Source: Flagellimonas oceani
GTDB taxonomy: Bacteria; Bacteroidota; Bacteroidia; Flavobacteriales; Flavobacteriaceae
Assembly: GCF_011068285.1 (NCBI RefSeq)
Contig: NZ_CP049616.1
Span: forward strand, 3,182,001-3,246,000
DNA: 64,000 bases
Direction of reading: 5' to 3'
Part shown: positions 19,250-27,924 of the stretch, piece by piece
How positions within the stretch are numbered: position 1 is the stretch's first letter
Layout: the number at the start of each line of letters is the position of its first letter
Made by a program: the position numbers and the translations under genes
Notes under the pieces: generated by a model
The model's input: only the letters and a program-made list of their open reading frames with translations
Told to the model about the DNA's origin: nothing
Database searches by the model: none

Positions 19250-19732
19250 ATGAAACGACTACTAAAACAATTCGTTGTGAAGTATGTTGGAGGCCATGAT
19301 CGGACTTTGGACCCAACGAACAGTCATGAAAAGTACAGAAAGTCCGGATTAACCGAGGAGGAAGCTGTTTTGATTCGAAGGAAAATCAAGGATGCCTTTG
19401 ATCAGAACAAAATTTACAGGAACAACACCCTCTGTCTTGATGATCTATCCAATCATATTGAAGAAAACAGGTACAAGGTTTCACAGGTCATCAACACCTT
19501 CTTCTCCAAAAACTTTTATTCGTTCCTGAACGAATATAGAATTGAAGAAGCAAAGGACCTCTTGGTCACAGACCCCTCGCTCAGTGTAAAGGCCATTATG
19601 TACGAAGTTGGTTTTAACAGCAAAAACAGCTTTTACAGTGCCTTTAAGAAAATTACCGGGTACAGCCCCAACGATTACCGGACTGCCGTGAACACCAATT
19701 TCGATAGGCAACACGAAATTCAAATGGCGTAA
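19250..19732 (+). CDS. Small AraC-type regulator lacking a sensor domain
   Basis: A 160-residue protein that is essentially the DNA-binding C-terminus of the preceding regulator: both share the pattern KY-KSGLT, K-YR, SQ-IN, RI-EAK-LL and YEVGFN-K-SF-AFKK. Two HTH motifs of AraC type are at about 60-155; the first about 30 residues are a basic linker without membrane segment. It therefore looks like a soluble paralogue that arose by duplication and lost the sensor part, or a separate regulator of the same regulon. Its leader repeats the 21-bp motif of the first gene. A terminator follows 36 nt after the stop. Confidence 0.88.
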   Translation: MKRLLKQFVVKYVGGHDRTLDPTNSHEKYRKSGLTEEEAVLIRRKIKDAFDQNKIYRNNTLCLDDLSNHIEENRYKVSQVINTFFSKNFYSFLNEYRIEEAKDLLVTDPSLSVKAIMYEVGFNSKNSFYSAFKKITGYSPNDYRTAVNTNFDRQHEIQMA

Positions 19733-20102
19733 CAGCAGACTCTAAATCGTTTAGGGCTATCCCCACAAAACCTCTTGGACTTCCAAGAGGTTTTTTAATG
19801 GCTCATTATCAAATTGTTATAAAACACATCATTAATTGTTAAAAACGGTACTTCCCCAAGGGCTTCCCTTTTTTTGGGGTACTTGCCGTTTAAAAAGTAC
19901 TTCTTCCATCACGCTAATAAGTTGATTTGTTATGCAATTGTAAAGGTAGGGCGGTGAGAGGCTCTACTTCTAAAAGACAAAATCCATTGAGTTTTGTTCA
20001 CTTCCCAGAAGTATTATTTGAATTAGCTATCAATTTCCTAGCGCCGTCCGCCTTTCTCAGTTGCACTAACTCATTTCAAATTACTAACAAAACTTTATTC
20101 GT
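19733..20102 (+). other. Intergenic region upstream of susC (first SusCD locus)
   Basis: A 370-nt non-coding region. It holds the terminator of the regulator gene (19769-19796), two direct AATTGTTA sites (19812-19819 and 19834-19841, 22 bp apart) that match the half-sites before the membrane regulator gene, and a possible weak promoter (TTTTG at 19992-19996 and TATTATTTG at 20012-20020, spacing not ideal). A long leader of about 80 nt would precede susC. No small ORF or RNA family is recognised. Confidence 0.5.
19769..19796 (+). terminator. Rho-independent terminator after small AraC-type gene
   Basis: Stem AACCTCTTGGA / TCCAAGAGGTT around a very short loop, followed by a T-run (19791-19796). 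It separates the regulators from the susC transcript. Confidence 0.85.
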
Positions 20103-23100
20103 ATGAAAGTAAAGAAACTGTTTGGGGCGCTGTTGGCCATTTGCCTATCGATTGCATTTGTCCACGCTCAAGAAAAAACGGTTACCGGTACGGTCACCGA
20201 CCAAGACGGGGTTCCCTTGCCAGGGGTAAACATTGTTGTGAAAGGCACCGTTAAGGGTACTCAGTCCGATTTTGATGGCAATTATGTCATCGGGGCCACA
20301 GAAGGAGATGTGCTTGTATTTTCCTATTTGGGCCAGAGAACATTGGAGAGAAGTGTTGGTGCAGCAAGCACTTTGGATGTGCAAATGCAGGAAGACGCAT
20401 CGCAACTGGAAGAAGTAGTGGTTACCGCGCAGGGTATTGTCCGTGAAAAACGCTCCTTGGGTTACTCCGTAACAACGGTGGAATCCGATAAGGTGGAATC
20501 CAGACCGGAAGCGGATGTGGCCAGGGTACTGAACGGCAAGGTCGCAGGGGTGAACATTACCTCCAACAACGGCATGTCCGGTTCGGGAACCAATATAATC
20601 ATCAGGGGGTATTCTTCGGCAACACAGTCCAATCAACCTTTATTTATTGTTGATGGGATTCCGTTTGATTCAGGAACCAACACGCAGACCAACTTTTTGG
20701 ACGGAAATACAGAATCCAGCCGATTCTTGGACCTTGACCCCAACAATATTGAAAGCGTAAGCGTACTGAAAGGGTTGAGCGCAACCGTACTGTACGGTAA
20801 CCGAGGTAGAAATGGGGTAATCTTGATTACCACGAAAGGTTCCGCCTCCGGTGATGCCCCTTCCAAAACAGAAGTTTCCGTTACACAGTCCGTATTTATG
20901 TCCAATGCCGTGCTTCCAAAATTCCAGGATAATTATGGAAGTGGTTTCCACCAAGGATTCGGGTTCTTTTTTAGTAACTGGGGTCCTCGTTTTGACCGAA
21001 CGGATGATGATGGCATAGCCACGGCGGCCCAATACATAAGAACTGGTCCAAACGGAGTGGCCCTTACCCGGCATCCGTTCAACTATATCGCAGACCCTAC
21101 GTTAATTACCGGTTATGAAGATTTATTGGATGTGGAATATCCCTACCAGCCTTATAATGGGGTAGAAGAATTCTTCAGAACGGGATATGTGTACAGCACT
21201 TCCGTAAATGTTCGTGGTGGTTCAGAAAAAGTCAACTTCAACGCGAATTATGGACGTACGGAAGATATCGGGGTCACCCCGGGCAACAAATTGCTACGTA
21301 ACAACTTCAGTCTCGGTGGAAACGCTGTATTATCCAACAACTTTACCGTGTCCGGGGTCTTCAATTTTGCCCGCACAGGCTACAAATCACCTCCAAACGC
21401 CGTGAGTACAGGTAGCGGTGCAGCTTTTAACGGTTCCGCTATATTTGGTGACGTACTCTACACGCCAAGAAACGTTGATTTGACAAACCTTCCCTTCCAA
21501 GCAGCGGATGGCCGAAGCTTGTACTATAGATCAGGTAACGATATTCAAAACCCATACTGGACCGTTGCCAACTCAAAGACCAGTCAAGAAACCGACCGAT
21601 TTACAGGAAACGTTTCTATGAGCTATGCCTTGAACGATTGGATGAACCTGACTTACCGGGTAGGTCTGGATACGTATACCGAATTGAACTCATATGGGCA
21701 GAACAAAGGTGGTGTGGACGGCCCAACCCTGGGAATCCTGAGAACTACCTCCGTTCGAAACTCGATTTGGAACCACGATTTGATTCTTAGTGCCGAGAAA
21801 AGTCTTTCCGACAATTTGAACCTAACCGCTACGTTGGGCGCCAATAGCCGTAGGGACACCTATGCACAGGACGGTATAGAAAGCCAAGGACAATTGGTTT
21901 TTGGAGTACTTGAGCACTTTAACTTTACGACTCCATCCTCCATAAACTCCTTTTCTGCGACCGATTTAAATCAAAACTTTGAGGAAAACCTCGTAGGTAT
22001 ATATTTAGATGCAACTATATCCTATAAAGATTTGTTGTATTTCAACGTGGTAGGAAGAAACGACTGGTCGTCCACATTGGAAAGAGAGAACAACTCTTTG
22101 TTTTACCCGGGAGCCAGTTTATCATTCATCCCAACAACAGCATTTCCTGCATTGCAGGGAAATGTCCTGAACTATGCAAAACTTAGGGTGGGCTATGGCT
22201 CATCCGCAGGTTTCCCGACTCCGTTCAACACAAGGGACGTACTTACTTTGGGTTCTAGAACATTTGTGGACCTCAACGGCAATGTAGTTTCCGGAAACAC
22301 AGTTTCCGATGTGTTGGGCAACCGCGATCTGTCCCCAGAAAGAGTACAGGAATTAGAGGTTGGTTTGGATACGCGACTTTTTAATAGGCTGAACCTTAAT
22401 GTAAGCTTGTATCAAAAATCCACTACGGACCTGATCACCAACCGTACATTGGACAGTTCCACAGGTTTCCGTTCCACCTTTGTGAATATCGGAGAAGTAG
22501 AGACCAAGGGGTTAGAGGCCGATTACGACCTTACCATACTAAGGGAAAGCGAAGCAGGCATCGGTTTTAACCTTGCAGGGAACTTTACCGCCAGTGAAAC
22601 CACGGTGACCGATTTGGCAGAGGGAACCAACAACATTTTGTTGACCTTCGCTGTTGCGGGTGAAGCTGCCAATTACGCCGTTGAAGGCAGACCATTTGGG
22701 GTATTGCTCGGCAGCACCATCCAACGAGATGACAACGGCAACAAAGTGGTAGGCCCAAATGGCAGGTATCTGGTGGACAACAACATCACTGAAATCGGTG
22801 ATCCAAACCCAGACTGGACCACTGCAATGATTCCCACCATCAGCTTTAAGAACTTTACACTTTCCGCCAACTTACAATATCGCCATGGTGGAGATGTGTA
22901 TTCGGTAACGACGGCAGGTTTGATTGGCCGTGGTGTTGTTGACCCTGACAATCCAATTGATAGGGAATCCAACTACATACTTCCAGGCGTTTTTGCAGAT
23001 GGAAGCCCGAACAATGTGGCCATTACCGCAACAGAATTTGGATTCAATACCTTTTTCAGCGGTGGCATAAACGAAGTAAATGTGTTTGATGGCACCACCA

Positions 23101-23345
23101 TCAGGTTGCAAGAAGCTTCTTTGGGATATTCCATTCCAAAAAAGATGCTGGAAAAAACACCGTTCGGAAGCCTATCGTTAACACTGTCCGGTTCCAACTT
23201 ATGGTACAAGGCCGTGAACTTCCCCGATAACGTCCGATACGACACCAACTCCTCCAGTACAGGTGTTGGCAATGGTCAAGGGATTGATTTCTTCACCGGG
23301 CCATCCACCAGAAGATATGGTCTTACCGTAAGGGCATCATTTTAA
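20103..23345 (+). CDS. SusC/RagA family TonB-linked outer membrane protein (locus 1)
   Basis: TonB-dependent importer of 1080 residues. Signal peptide 1-22 (ending VHAQ); carboxypeptidase-regulatory-like domain (about 25-100; VTGTVTDQDGVPLPGVNIVV); TonB-box-like EEVVVTAQG; plug domain (about 115-235; GTNIIIRGYSS and NRGRNGVILITTK are typical); C-terminal barrel ending in an aromatic residue (VRASF). It forms the transport channel that works with the SusD-like lipoprotein 27 nt downstream. No carbohydrate-active enzyme is encoded nearby, so the substrate could be a peptide, a glycan or something else. Two AraC-type regulator genes lie directly upstream. Confidence 0.96.
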   Translation: MKVKKLFGALLAICLSIAFVHAQEKTVTGTVTDQDGVPLPGVNIVVKGTVKGTQSDFDGNYVIGATEGDVLVFSYLGQRTLERSVGAASTLDVQMQEDASQLEEVVVTAQGIVREKRSLGYSVTTVESDKVESRPEADVARVLNGKVAGVNITSNNGMSGSGTNIIIRGYSSATQSNQPLFIVDGIPFDSGTNTQTNFLDGNTESSRFLDLDPNNIESVSVLKGLSATVLYGNRGRNGVILITTKGSASGDAPSKTEVSVTQSVFMSNAVLPKFQDNYGSGFHQGFGFFFSNWGPRFDRTDDDGIATAAQYIRTGPNGVALTRHPFNYIADPTLITGYEDLLDVEYPYQPYNGVEEFFRTGYVYSTSVNVRGGSEKVNFNANYGRTEDIGVTPGNKLLRNNFSLGGNAVLSNNFTVSGVFNFARTGYKSPPNAVSTGSGAAFNGSAIFGDVLYTPRNVDLTNLPFQAADGRSLYYRSGNDIQNPYWTVANSKTSQETDRFTGNVSMSYALNDWMNLTYRVGLDTYTELNSYGQNKGGVDGPTLGILRTTSVRNSIWNHDLILSAEKSLSDNLNLTATLGANSRRDTYAQDGIESQGQLVFGVLEHFNFTTPSSINSFSATDLNQNFEENLVGIYLDATISYKDLLYFNVVGRNDWSSTLERENNSLFYPGASLSFIPTTAFPALQGNVLNYAKLRVGYGSSAGFPTPFNTRDVLTLGSRTFVDLNGNVVSGNTVSDVLGNRDLSPERVQELEVGLDTRLFNRLNLNVSLYQKSTTDLITNRTLDSSTGFRSTFVNIGEVETKGLEADYDLTILRESEAGIGFNLAGNFTASETTVTDLAEGTNNILLTFAVAGEAANYAVEGRPFGVLLGSTIQRDDNGNKVVGPNGRYLVDNNITEIGDPNPDWTTAMIPTISFKNFTLSANLQYRHGGDVYSVTTAGLIGRGVVDPDNPIDRESNYILPGVFADGSPNNVAITATEFGFNTFFSGGINEVNVFDGTTIRLQEASLGYSIPKKMLEKTPFGSLSLTLSGSNLWYKAVNFPDNVRYDTNSSSTGVGNGQGIDFFTGPSTRRYGLTVRASF

Positions 23346-23372
23346 TAGCAGCTAACAAGAATCAGAAATATT

Positions 23373-25088
23373 ATGAAAAAAATATCAAATATACTAAGTC
23401 TCATAATCGCTGCGATGACAGTTACGTTGGGCTGCGAGAGCACTACTTTGGATGTGGTGGAGAGCCCCAACGCATTAAATCCGTCGCAGGCGAGCGTTGA
23501 TTTCTTTTTGAATCAGATACAATTAATGACGGCCCAGATCCATTCCGGGGAGGAAGGCCGTGCCGAAAATGGCCTGAGCCAGTTTGGAATGGAACCTGTA
23601 AGAATACAGCATGGTTTTGGGCCTACCTATCGCGAAAGCTATGATCCATCAGATTTTGATAGGGTTTGGGACAATGTTTATGCCAGGGCGTTGATAGACA
23701 TTAGAACCATGAACCCATTGGCCGAAGAAGCAGGTCAATTCACGCACATCGCCATTGGCCAGATATTGGAAGCATACATTATGATGTCCATGGTGGATTT
23801 CTTTGGTGATGTACCCTATTCGGAAGCCGCAATGGGCGGCGAAGGAATCTTAAATCCAACTGTGGATTCAGGTGCTTCCATTTATCAAGCGGCAGACCAA
23901 TTGCTCGTAGATGCCATTGCCAATCTGAACAAAGATGAAACCTCCCTCCCATCGGATGATCTATTCTACAACGCCAACGAAGGTCAATGGAGAAAAGTGG
24001 CCAATACCATGCGCTTGAAGCTATATCTTCAGACCCGTTTGGCATCTGCCGAAGGGTTTGGGGCCTCCGTCTCCACTTCACGTATCAATGAATTGATCGC
24101 CGGCAACCAACTGATCTTGGATCCCGCCGACGACTTTTTCTTTCAATGGGGCACCAACAATGCTTCACCAGATAGTAGACATCCTTATTTTGATGCCAAT
24201 TACGACGGCGCAGGTCCAAGTTCAGATTTTTATACCTGCAACTATTACATGGATTTAATGGCCAATCAATATGGCGAACCAGACCCACGTATCCGTTACT
24301 ATTTCTACAGACAACAAGAAGACTTTTCTGGTGCGGATGTGGTCACCAAAGAATGTGTTACCGAAATATCACTTCCTGCATGGTGGGACCCATCACAGCC
24401 CTATTGTTTGGTTCCGGCAACCAACGGCTTAAGCGGATATTGGGGAAGAAACCATTTGGATGATGACGGTATTCCACCAGATGATGCCTTTAGAACGCTG
24501 CACGGAACATACCCAGTTGGCGGACCGTTCGATGACAACTCTTTTAGAAATGTATCCGGTTCCGGAGCAGTGAACGAGGGGCTCGTAGGTGCGGGAATAT
24601 CCCCCATTTTGATGTCCTCCTATACCTATTTTATGTTGGCAGAAGCATCATTGACATTGAACACTACCGGAAGTGCAAGAGATTATCTGGAAACAGGTAT
24701 TAGGCAATCCATTGGCACCGTTATGGACTTTGGAGCTTCTTTGGCGGATGGTTCAGGATTTGTTCCGACCTCGACAGCCGTCGACAATCACGTTGCAGAA
24801 ATATTGGCAGCCTATGATGCCGGAAACGACACCGACAAACTTCGTATCATCGTGGAACAATACTTTATTGCTTTGTGGTGCAATGGGATAGAAGCCTACA
24901 ACACATATAGAAGAACAGGTCAGCCGGATAACTTGACACCTGCCTTTACCACCAACGACCCGGGGCCTTTCCTAAGATCTATGTGGTATTCGCAGACCGC
25001 TGCGGACAGCAACACGAACATTACACAGAAAAGTGCACCGAGCACTCCGGTGTTCTGGGACACCAACCCTGATGGATTCGTTGATTGA
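23373..25088 (+). CDS. SusD/RagB-type nutrient-binding outer membrane lipoprotein (SusD-like_2 group)
   Basis: Surface lipoprotein of 571 residues forming the lid over the SusC channel. Lipobox VTLGC with Cys21. The N-terminus DVVESPNALNPSQASVDFFL, the central DFFGDVPYSEA and the C-terminal LWCNGIEAYNTYRRTG are hallmarks of the second SusD-like group, which is often found without glycosidases. It is in an operon with susC (27 nt) and the small lipoprotein gene (22 nt). Ligand unknown. Confidence 0.93.
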   Translation: MKKISNILSLIIAAMTVTLGCESTTLDVVESPNALNPSQASVDFFLNQIQLMTAQIHSGEEGRAENGLSQFGMEPVRIQHGFGPTYRESYDPSDFDRVWDNVYARALIDIRTMNPLAEEAGQFTHIAIGQILEAYIMMSMVDFFGDVPYSEAAMGGEGILNPTVDSGASIYQAADQLLVDAIANLNKDETSLPSDDLFYNANEGQWRKVANTMRLKLYLQTRLASAEGFGASVSTSRINELIAGNQLILDPADDFFFQWGTNNASPDSRHPYFDANYDGAGPSSDFYTCNYYMDLMANQYGEPDPRIRYYFYRQQEDFSGADVVTKECVTEISLPAWWDPSQPYCLVPATNGLSGYWGRNHLDDDGIPPDDAFRTLHGTYPVGGPFDDNSFRNVSGSGAVNEGLVGAGISPILMSSYTYFMLAEASLTLNTTGSARDYLETGIRQSIGTVMDFGASLADGSGFVPTSTAVDNHVAEILAAYDAGNDTDKLRIIVEQYFIALWCNGIEAYNTYRRTGQPDNLTPAFTTNDPGPFLRSMWYSQTAADSNTNITQKSAPSTPVFWDTNPDGFVD

Positions 25089-25110
25089 TTTAATTCTAAA
25101 AACAATACTT

Positions 25111-25911
25111 ATGAAAAGTAACTTAAAATATATACTTGGTCTTTCACTATTGATTTTGGGAATAGCGGCCTGTGAAGACGAGGACAAAAATCCACTCAAC
25201 GTGTTTGAACTGGAAGATTCGGCCGCGCCCTATGTAAGGATAAAGTTGGACGAAACCATTATTGCCAAAGGTGATCTGGCCAGTTCCACTTTTACTGGAA
25301 CAGTAGACGACCCCAGCGACAATGTTGCCTCGTGGGAGTTGAGCGTAACTTTGGAATCTGGCGGAATAGCATCCGACACCGTGCCATTGGCAACGGTAAC
25401 GGAATTTCCAAGCGATCTTTCCATACCGTACACCGATATTGCCAGTGCATTGGGTATCACCGTGGATGATATCTCTGGAGGGGACTTTATCCGGTTTTTG
25501 GGAAAATCCACAGGAACTGACGGTACAGTGACCACTGTCGCCAATTATAGTGCGACCCTCACAGGGCAACCAGAGCAATTACAGGCGTTCAACTTTATTG
25601 TCCTTGTAAAGTGTTCTCCCATTTCAGGGACGACGGTGCCCGGAACTTGGGTCATAGAAATGCAGGACCTCTTTGGTGACGGTTGGGACGGTGCCTTTGT
25701 AACCTTTGAGATTGATGGGGTCGCCACAGACTACACATTTACAGCTGGAGAAGCAGCTACCTTTAATATCAATGTGCCCGAGGGAACCACTAGTTTGGTA
25801 GTTTCATATACCAGTGGTGCTTTTGAAGAAGAACACGTGTACACCGTTGAAACACCCGACGGTGAGGTTTTGGGCCCTTTTGGCCCCAACCCATCTCCGT
25901 GTATCAATTGA
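25111..25911 (+). CDS. SusCD-associated lipoprotein with DGWDG module
   Basis: A 266-residue lipoprotein; I place the start at ATG 25111, giving the signal MKSNLKYILGLSLLILGIAAC with the lipid Cys21. The earlier start would overlap susD and hide the lipobox. An N-terminal beta-rich domain (about 30-160) is followed by a C-terminal module (about 175-262) with LFGDGWDGAFVTFEIDG, similar to the SYGDGWNG modules often seen in secreted flavobacterial proteins and probably calcium-binding. It is the third gene of the SusCD unit and ends before a terminator, so it is probably an accessory surface-binding component. Its own ligand is unknown. Confidence 0.85.
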   Translation: MKSNLKYILGLSLLILGIAACEDEDKNPLNVFELEDSAAPYVRIKLDETIIAKGDLASSTFTGTVDDPSDNVASWELSVTLESGGIASDTVPLATVTEFPSDLSIPYTDIASALGITVDDISGGDFIRFLGKSTGTDGTVTTVANYSATLTGQPEQLQAFNFIVLVKCSPISGTTVPGTWVIEMQDLFGDGWDGAFVTFEIDGVATDYTFTAGEAATFNINVPEGTTSLVVSYTSGAFEEEHVYTVETPDGEVLGPFGPNPSPCIN

Positions 25912-25934
25912 TTTTTTACATATTTGTTCAAGAA

Positions 25935-25968
25935 AGGGACTCGCTTCATTTGGAGCGGGTCTTTTTTT
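25935..25968 (+). terminator. Rho-independent terminator after SusCD locus 1
   Basis: Eight-bp stem GACTCGCT (25938-25945) and AGCGGGTC (25954-25961), with one G-T pair and an 8-nt loop, followed by seven T residues. Confidence 0.85.
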
Positions 25969-26071
25969 CGTAAAATAGGTGCTTATGCATCGGGAAGGGT
26001 ACTTGTGGTTGAGGGTTTCCGAGAAAATACCGGTATTGCCCTAATTTGGCAACAGATTAATTAACACACAA

Positions 26072-26159
26072 AAACAGCCTTGAACCCAAAATATCCTTTC
26101 AAAAGTATTTGTTTCATTTTTTGAATGTATTTGAATTAGTCCAAACTTCAAGGCTGTTT
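26072..26159. repeat. Perfect 13-bp inverted repeat with 62-nt loop
   Basis: AAACAGCCTTGAA (26072-26084) is the exact reverse complement of TTCAAGGCTGTTT (26147-26159). The right arm is followed by A and then TTTTT. It could be a long-loop terminator, an untranslated RNA structure ahead of the MFS gene, or a small mobile remnant; see findings. Confidence 0.5.
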
Positions 26160-26252
26160 ATTTTTCAGGATAATCCATTATATAATTAAGCCAATATCCT
26201 TGCTTAGGAATTAAGTCATTCCAGTTACCTTTGTCCCCTTAATAAAATAAGC

Positions 26253-27461
26253 TTGGACAAGACTTCACGATCAACCAATAAAAAAGCACTTTTATCTCTC
26301 GCCATAGGCGGTTTTGGTATCGGTTTAACGGAATTTGTAATCATGGGAATTCTTCCCAATATTGCCGGTTCTCTTGATATTTCCATTCCAAAAGCGGGAC
26401 ATTTTATTGCCATCTATGCCCTTGGAGTAGTTATAGGGGCGCCCGTAATGGCCCGTATCACAAACAATCTCAACCCAAAAAAAACCCTGCTTTTTTTAAT
26501 GGTCTGGTTTACCATATTCAACACGTTGTCCGCATTTTCCGGTAATTATTGGGTAATGATGTTGTTTCGTTTTCTTTCTGGAATGCCCCACGGAGCATTT
26601 TTTGGCATTGGTGCTGTGGTTTCCGGTTATTTGGCCAAACCGGGCAAAGCTGCTCAGGCCATGGCCGTAATGTTTTCCGGTTTGACGGTTGCCAATATTA
26701 TAGGAGTGCCCTTGGGCACCTATATTGGGCAGGAACTACATTGGAGCTATTCTTTTATGTTGGTAGGTGTTGCCGGTATCGCCACTTTTTGCAGCCTTTA
26801 TTTTTGGATGCCAAAAGAGGGGCTGGATGAGGCCGACAACTCGGACTCCAATAGTCCATCACCAGGATTGAAGAACAAAAAATTATGGGCCCTTATCGCC
26901 TTGACCACAGTGGGAACGGGTGGCTTTTTTGCTTGGTACAGCTATATTGCCCCCTTGGTGATCAACGTGACCCAACTTCCCGAAGCAAACGTTGGATACG
27001 TTATGATCGTGGCAGGCTTCGGAATGTTTTTTGGAAATTTTTTAGGGGCGAGAATGGTGGAAACTTTCAATCCCGTAAAATCCGTGGTCATCAGTATGCT
27101 GAGCATGACCGTCATCCTTATTTTCAACTTCATTTTCGCCAGCAATGACATCGCCATATACGTTCTGAGCTTCCTCGTTGGGGTAATCACATTCACCATT
27201 TCTGCCCCGATTCAAATAGCCATCATAAAAGCAGCAAAAGGGGCCGAAAAATTAGGCTCATCCATGAACCAAAGTGCCTTTAACATGGGAAATGCCTCGG
27301 GTGCCTATTTTGGTGGCCTGCCCATGGTTTTTGGACTTGGATTTAATTATGCAAGCGTTGTAGGTGCCATATTGGCCTGTATAGGAGGGGCAATAGGCAT
27401 TACAATTCTTTACTTGGAAAAACTCTCAAAAAGAAAAAAGAGTAATAGTTTTACAACGTGA
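26253..27461 (+). CDS. MFS transporter, DHA1/AraJ-like
   Basis: Inner membrane major facilitator of 402 residues with 12 hydrophobic helices. The N-terminal ALLSLAIGGFGIGLTEFVIMGILPNIA and the signature RFLSGMPHGAFFGIGA place it in the DHA1 group near AraJ-type arabinose/sugar or drug exporters; the real substrate is not predictable. The start is TTG at 26253, because the next in-frame ATG would remove the first membrane helix. Its TGA stop overlaps the GTG start of the next gene (GTGA), so translation is coupled. Confidence 0.9.
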   Translation: MDKTSRSTNKKALLSLAIGGFGIGLTEFVIMGILPNIAGSLDISIPKAGHFIAIYALGVVIGAPVMARITNNLNPKKTLLFLMVWFTIFNTLSAFSGNYWVMMLFRFLSGMPHGAFFGIGAVVSGYLAKPGKAAQAMAVMFSGLTVANIIGVPLGTYIGQELHWSYSFMLVGVAGIATFCSLYFWMPKEGLDEADNSDSNSPSPGLKNKKLWALIALTTVGTGGFFAWYSYIAPLVINVTQLPEANVGYVMIVAGFGMFFGNFLGARMVETFNPVKSVVISMLSMTVILIFNFIFASNDIAIYVLSFLVGVITFTISAPIQIAIIKAAKGAEKLGSSMNQSAFNMGNASGAYFGGLPMVFGLGFNYASVVGAILACIGGAIGITILYLEKLSKRKKSNSFTT

Positions 27462-27844
27462 TCCGTATTTTACGAAATAGTACTTTCCCAAAGATATTTT
27501 GGGGTTTGATGAGTGTTTACTTATTGAACATCAGTGTGGACTCACCTGACCGGTACCCTGATTATATTCCCGAAAATCTATCCATCAACGAGCAAGAAAG
27601 CATTATTGAGATTTTGGTGGAAAAGGTGCTAGGTTATGGAGATGTTTTTAAGGAATATGACGATCCCGATAAAGAAGACCATAACAGCGGTTCCAGTCTT
27701 AAAATAAAGCTTACCGTACATCAATCCGACCATTACTATTCCCGGAACCATCTGTTGATGAGCAAAAAGAAAAAGTTTCCGGATAAGAATCTTTATTTCC
27801 CTCACATGTATCCGCAAAAGGATACGCCCCCTCCCGAAGTATGA
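27458..27844 (+). CDS. Small conserved protein of unknown function
   Basis: A 128-residue protein starting with GTG, overlapping the MFS stop by 4 nt. One hydrophobic N-terminal segment (about 10-26) may be a signal or anchor. The rest is acidic in the middle (EYDDPDKEDHNSGSS) and ends in a Pro/Lys-rich tail. I recognise the pattern SVDSPDRYPDYIPENLSINEQESIIEIL (given here as residues 27-54) as recurring in flavobacterial hypothetical proteins, but no function is known to me. It is co-transcribed with the MFS gene and probably with the outer membrane protein gene 80 nt downstream. Confidence 0.75.
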   Translation: MIRILRNSTFPKIFWGLMSVYLLNISVDSPDRYPDYIPENLSINEQESIIEILVEKVLGYGDVFKEYDDPDKEDHNSGSSLKIKLTVHQSDHYYSRNHLLMSKKKKFPDKNLYFPHMYPQKDTPPPEV

Positions 27845-27924
27845 TTTGATTTCCTTGCTAAACCCGTCCTTTTTAACCATAAGGTTCGGGCAATTCAACA
27901 TTCAAATAAAACAAATCAAAATAC

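Larger units (their letters stand above)
25912..26252. other. Intergenic region between SusCD locus 1 and MFS gene
   Basis: A 341-nt non-coding stretch. It holds the terminator at 25935-25968 and a perfect 13-bp inverted repeat (26072-26084 and 26147-26159) with a 62-nt loop. No protein or RNA family is recognised. It must also hold the promoter of the MFS gene, but I see no convincing TAnnTTTG. Confidence 0.5.

Noticed and set aside
20145..20636. 163-codon frame antisense to susC
   Set aside because: Shadow of the susC coding sequence with Cys/His-rich random composition.
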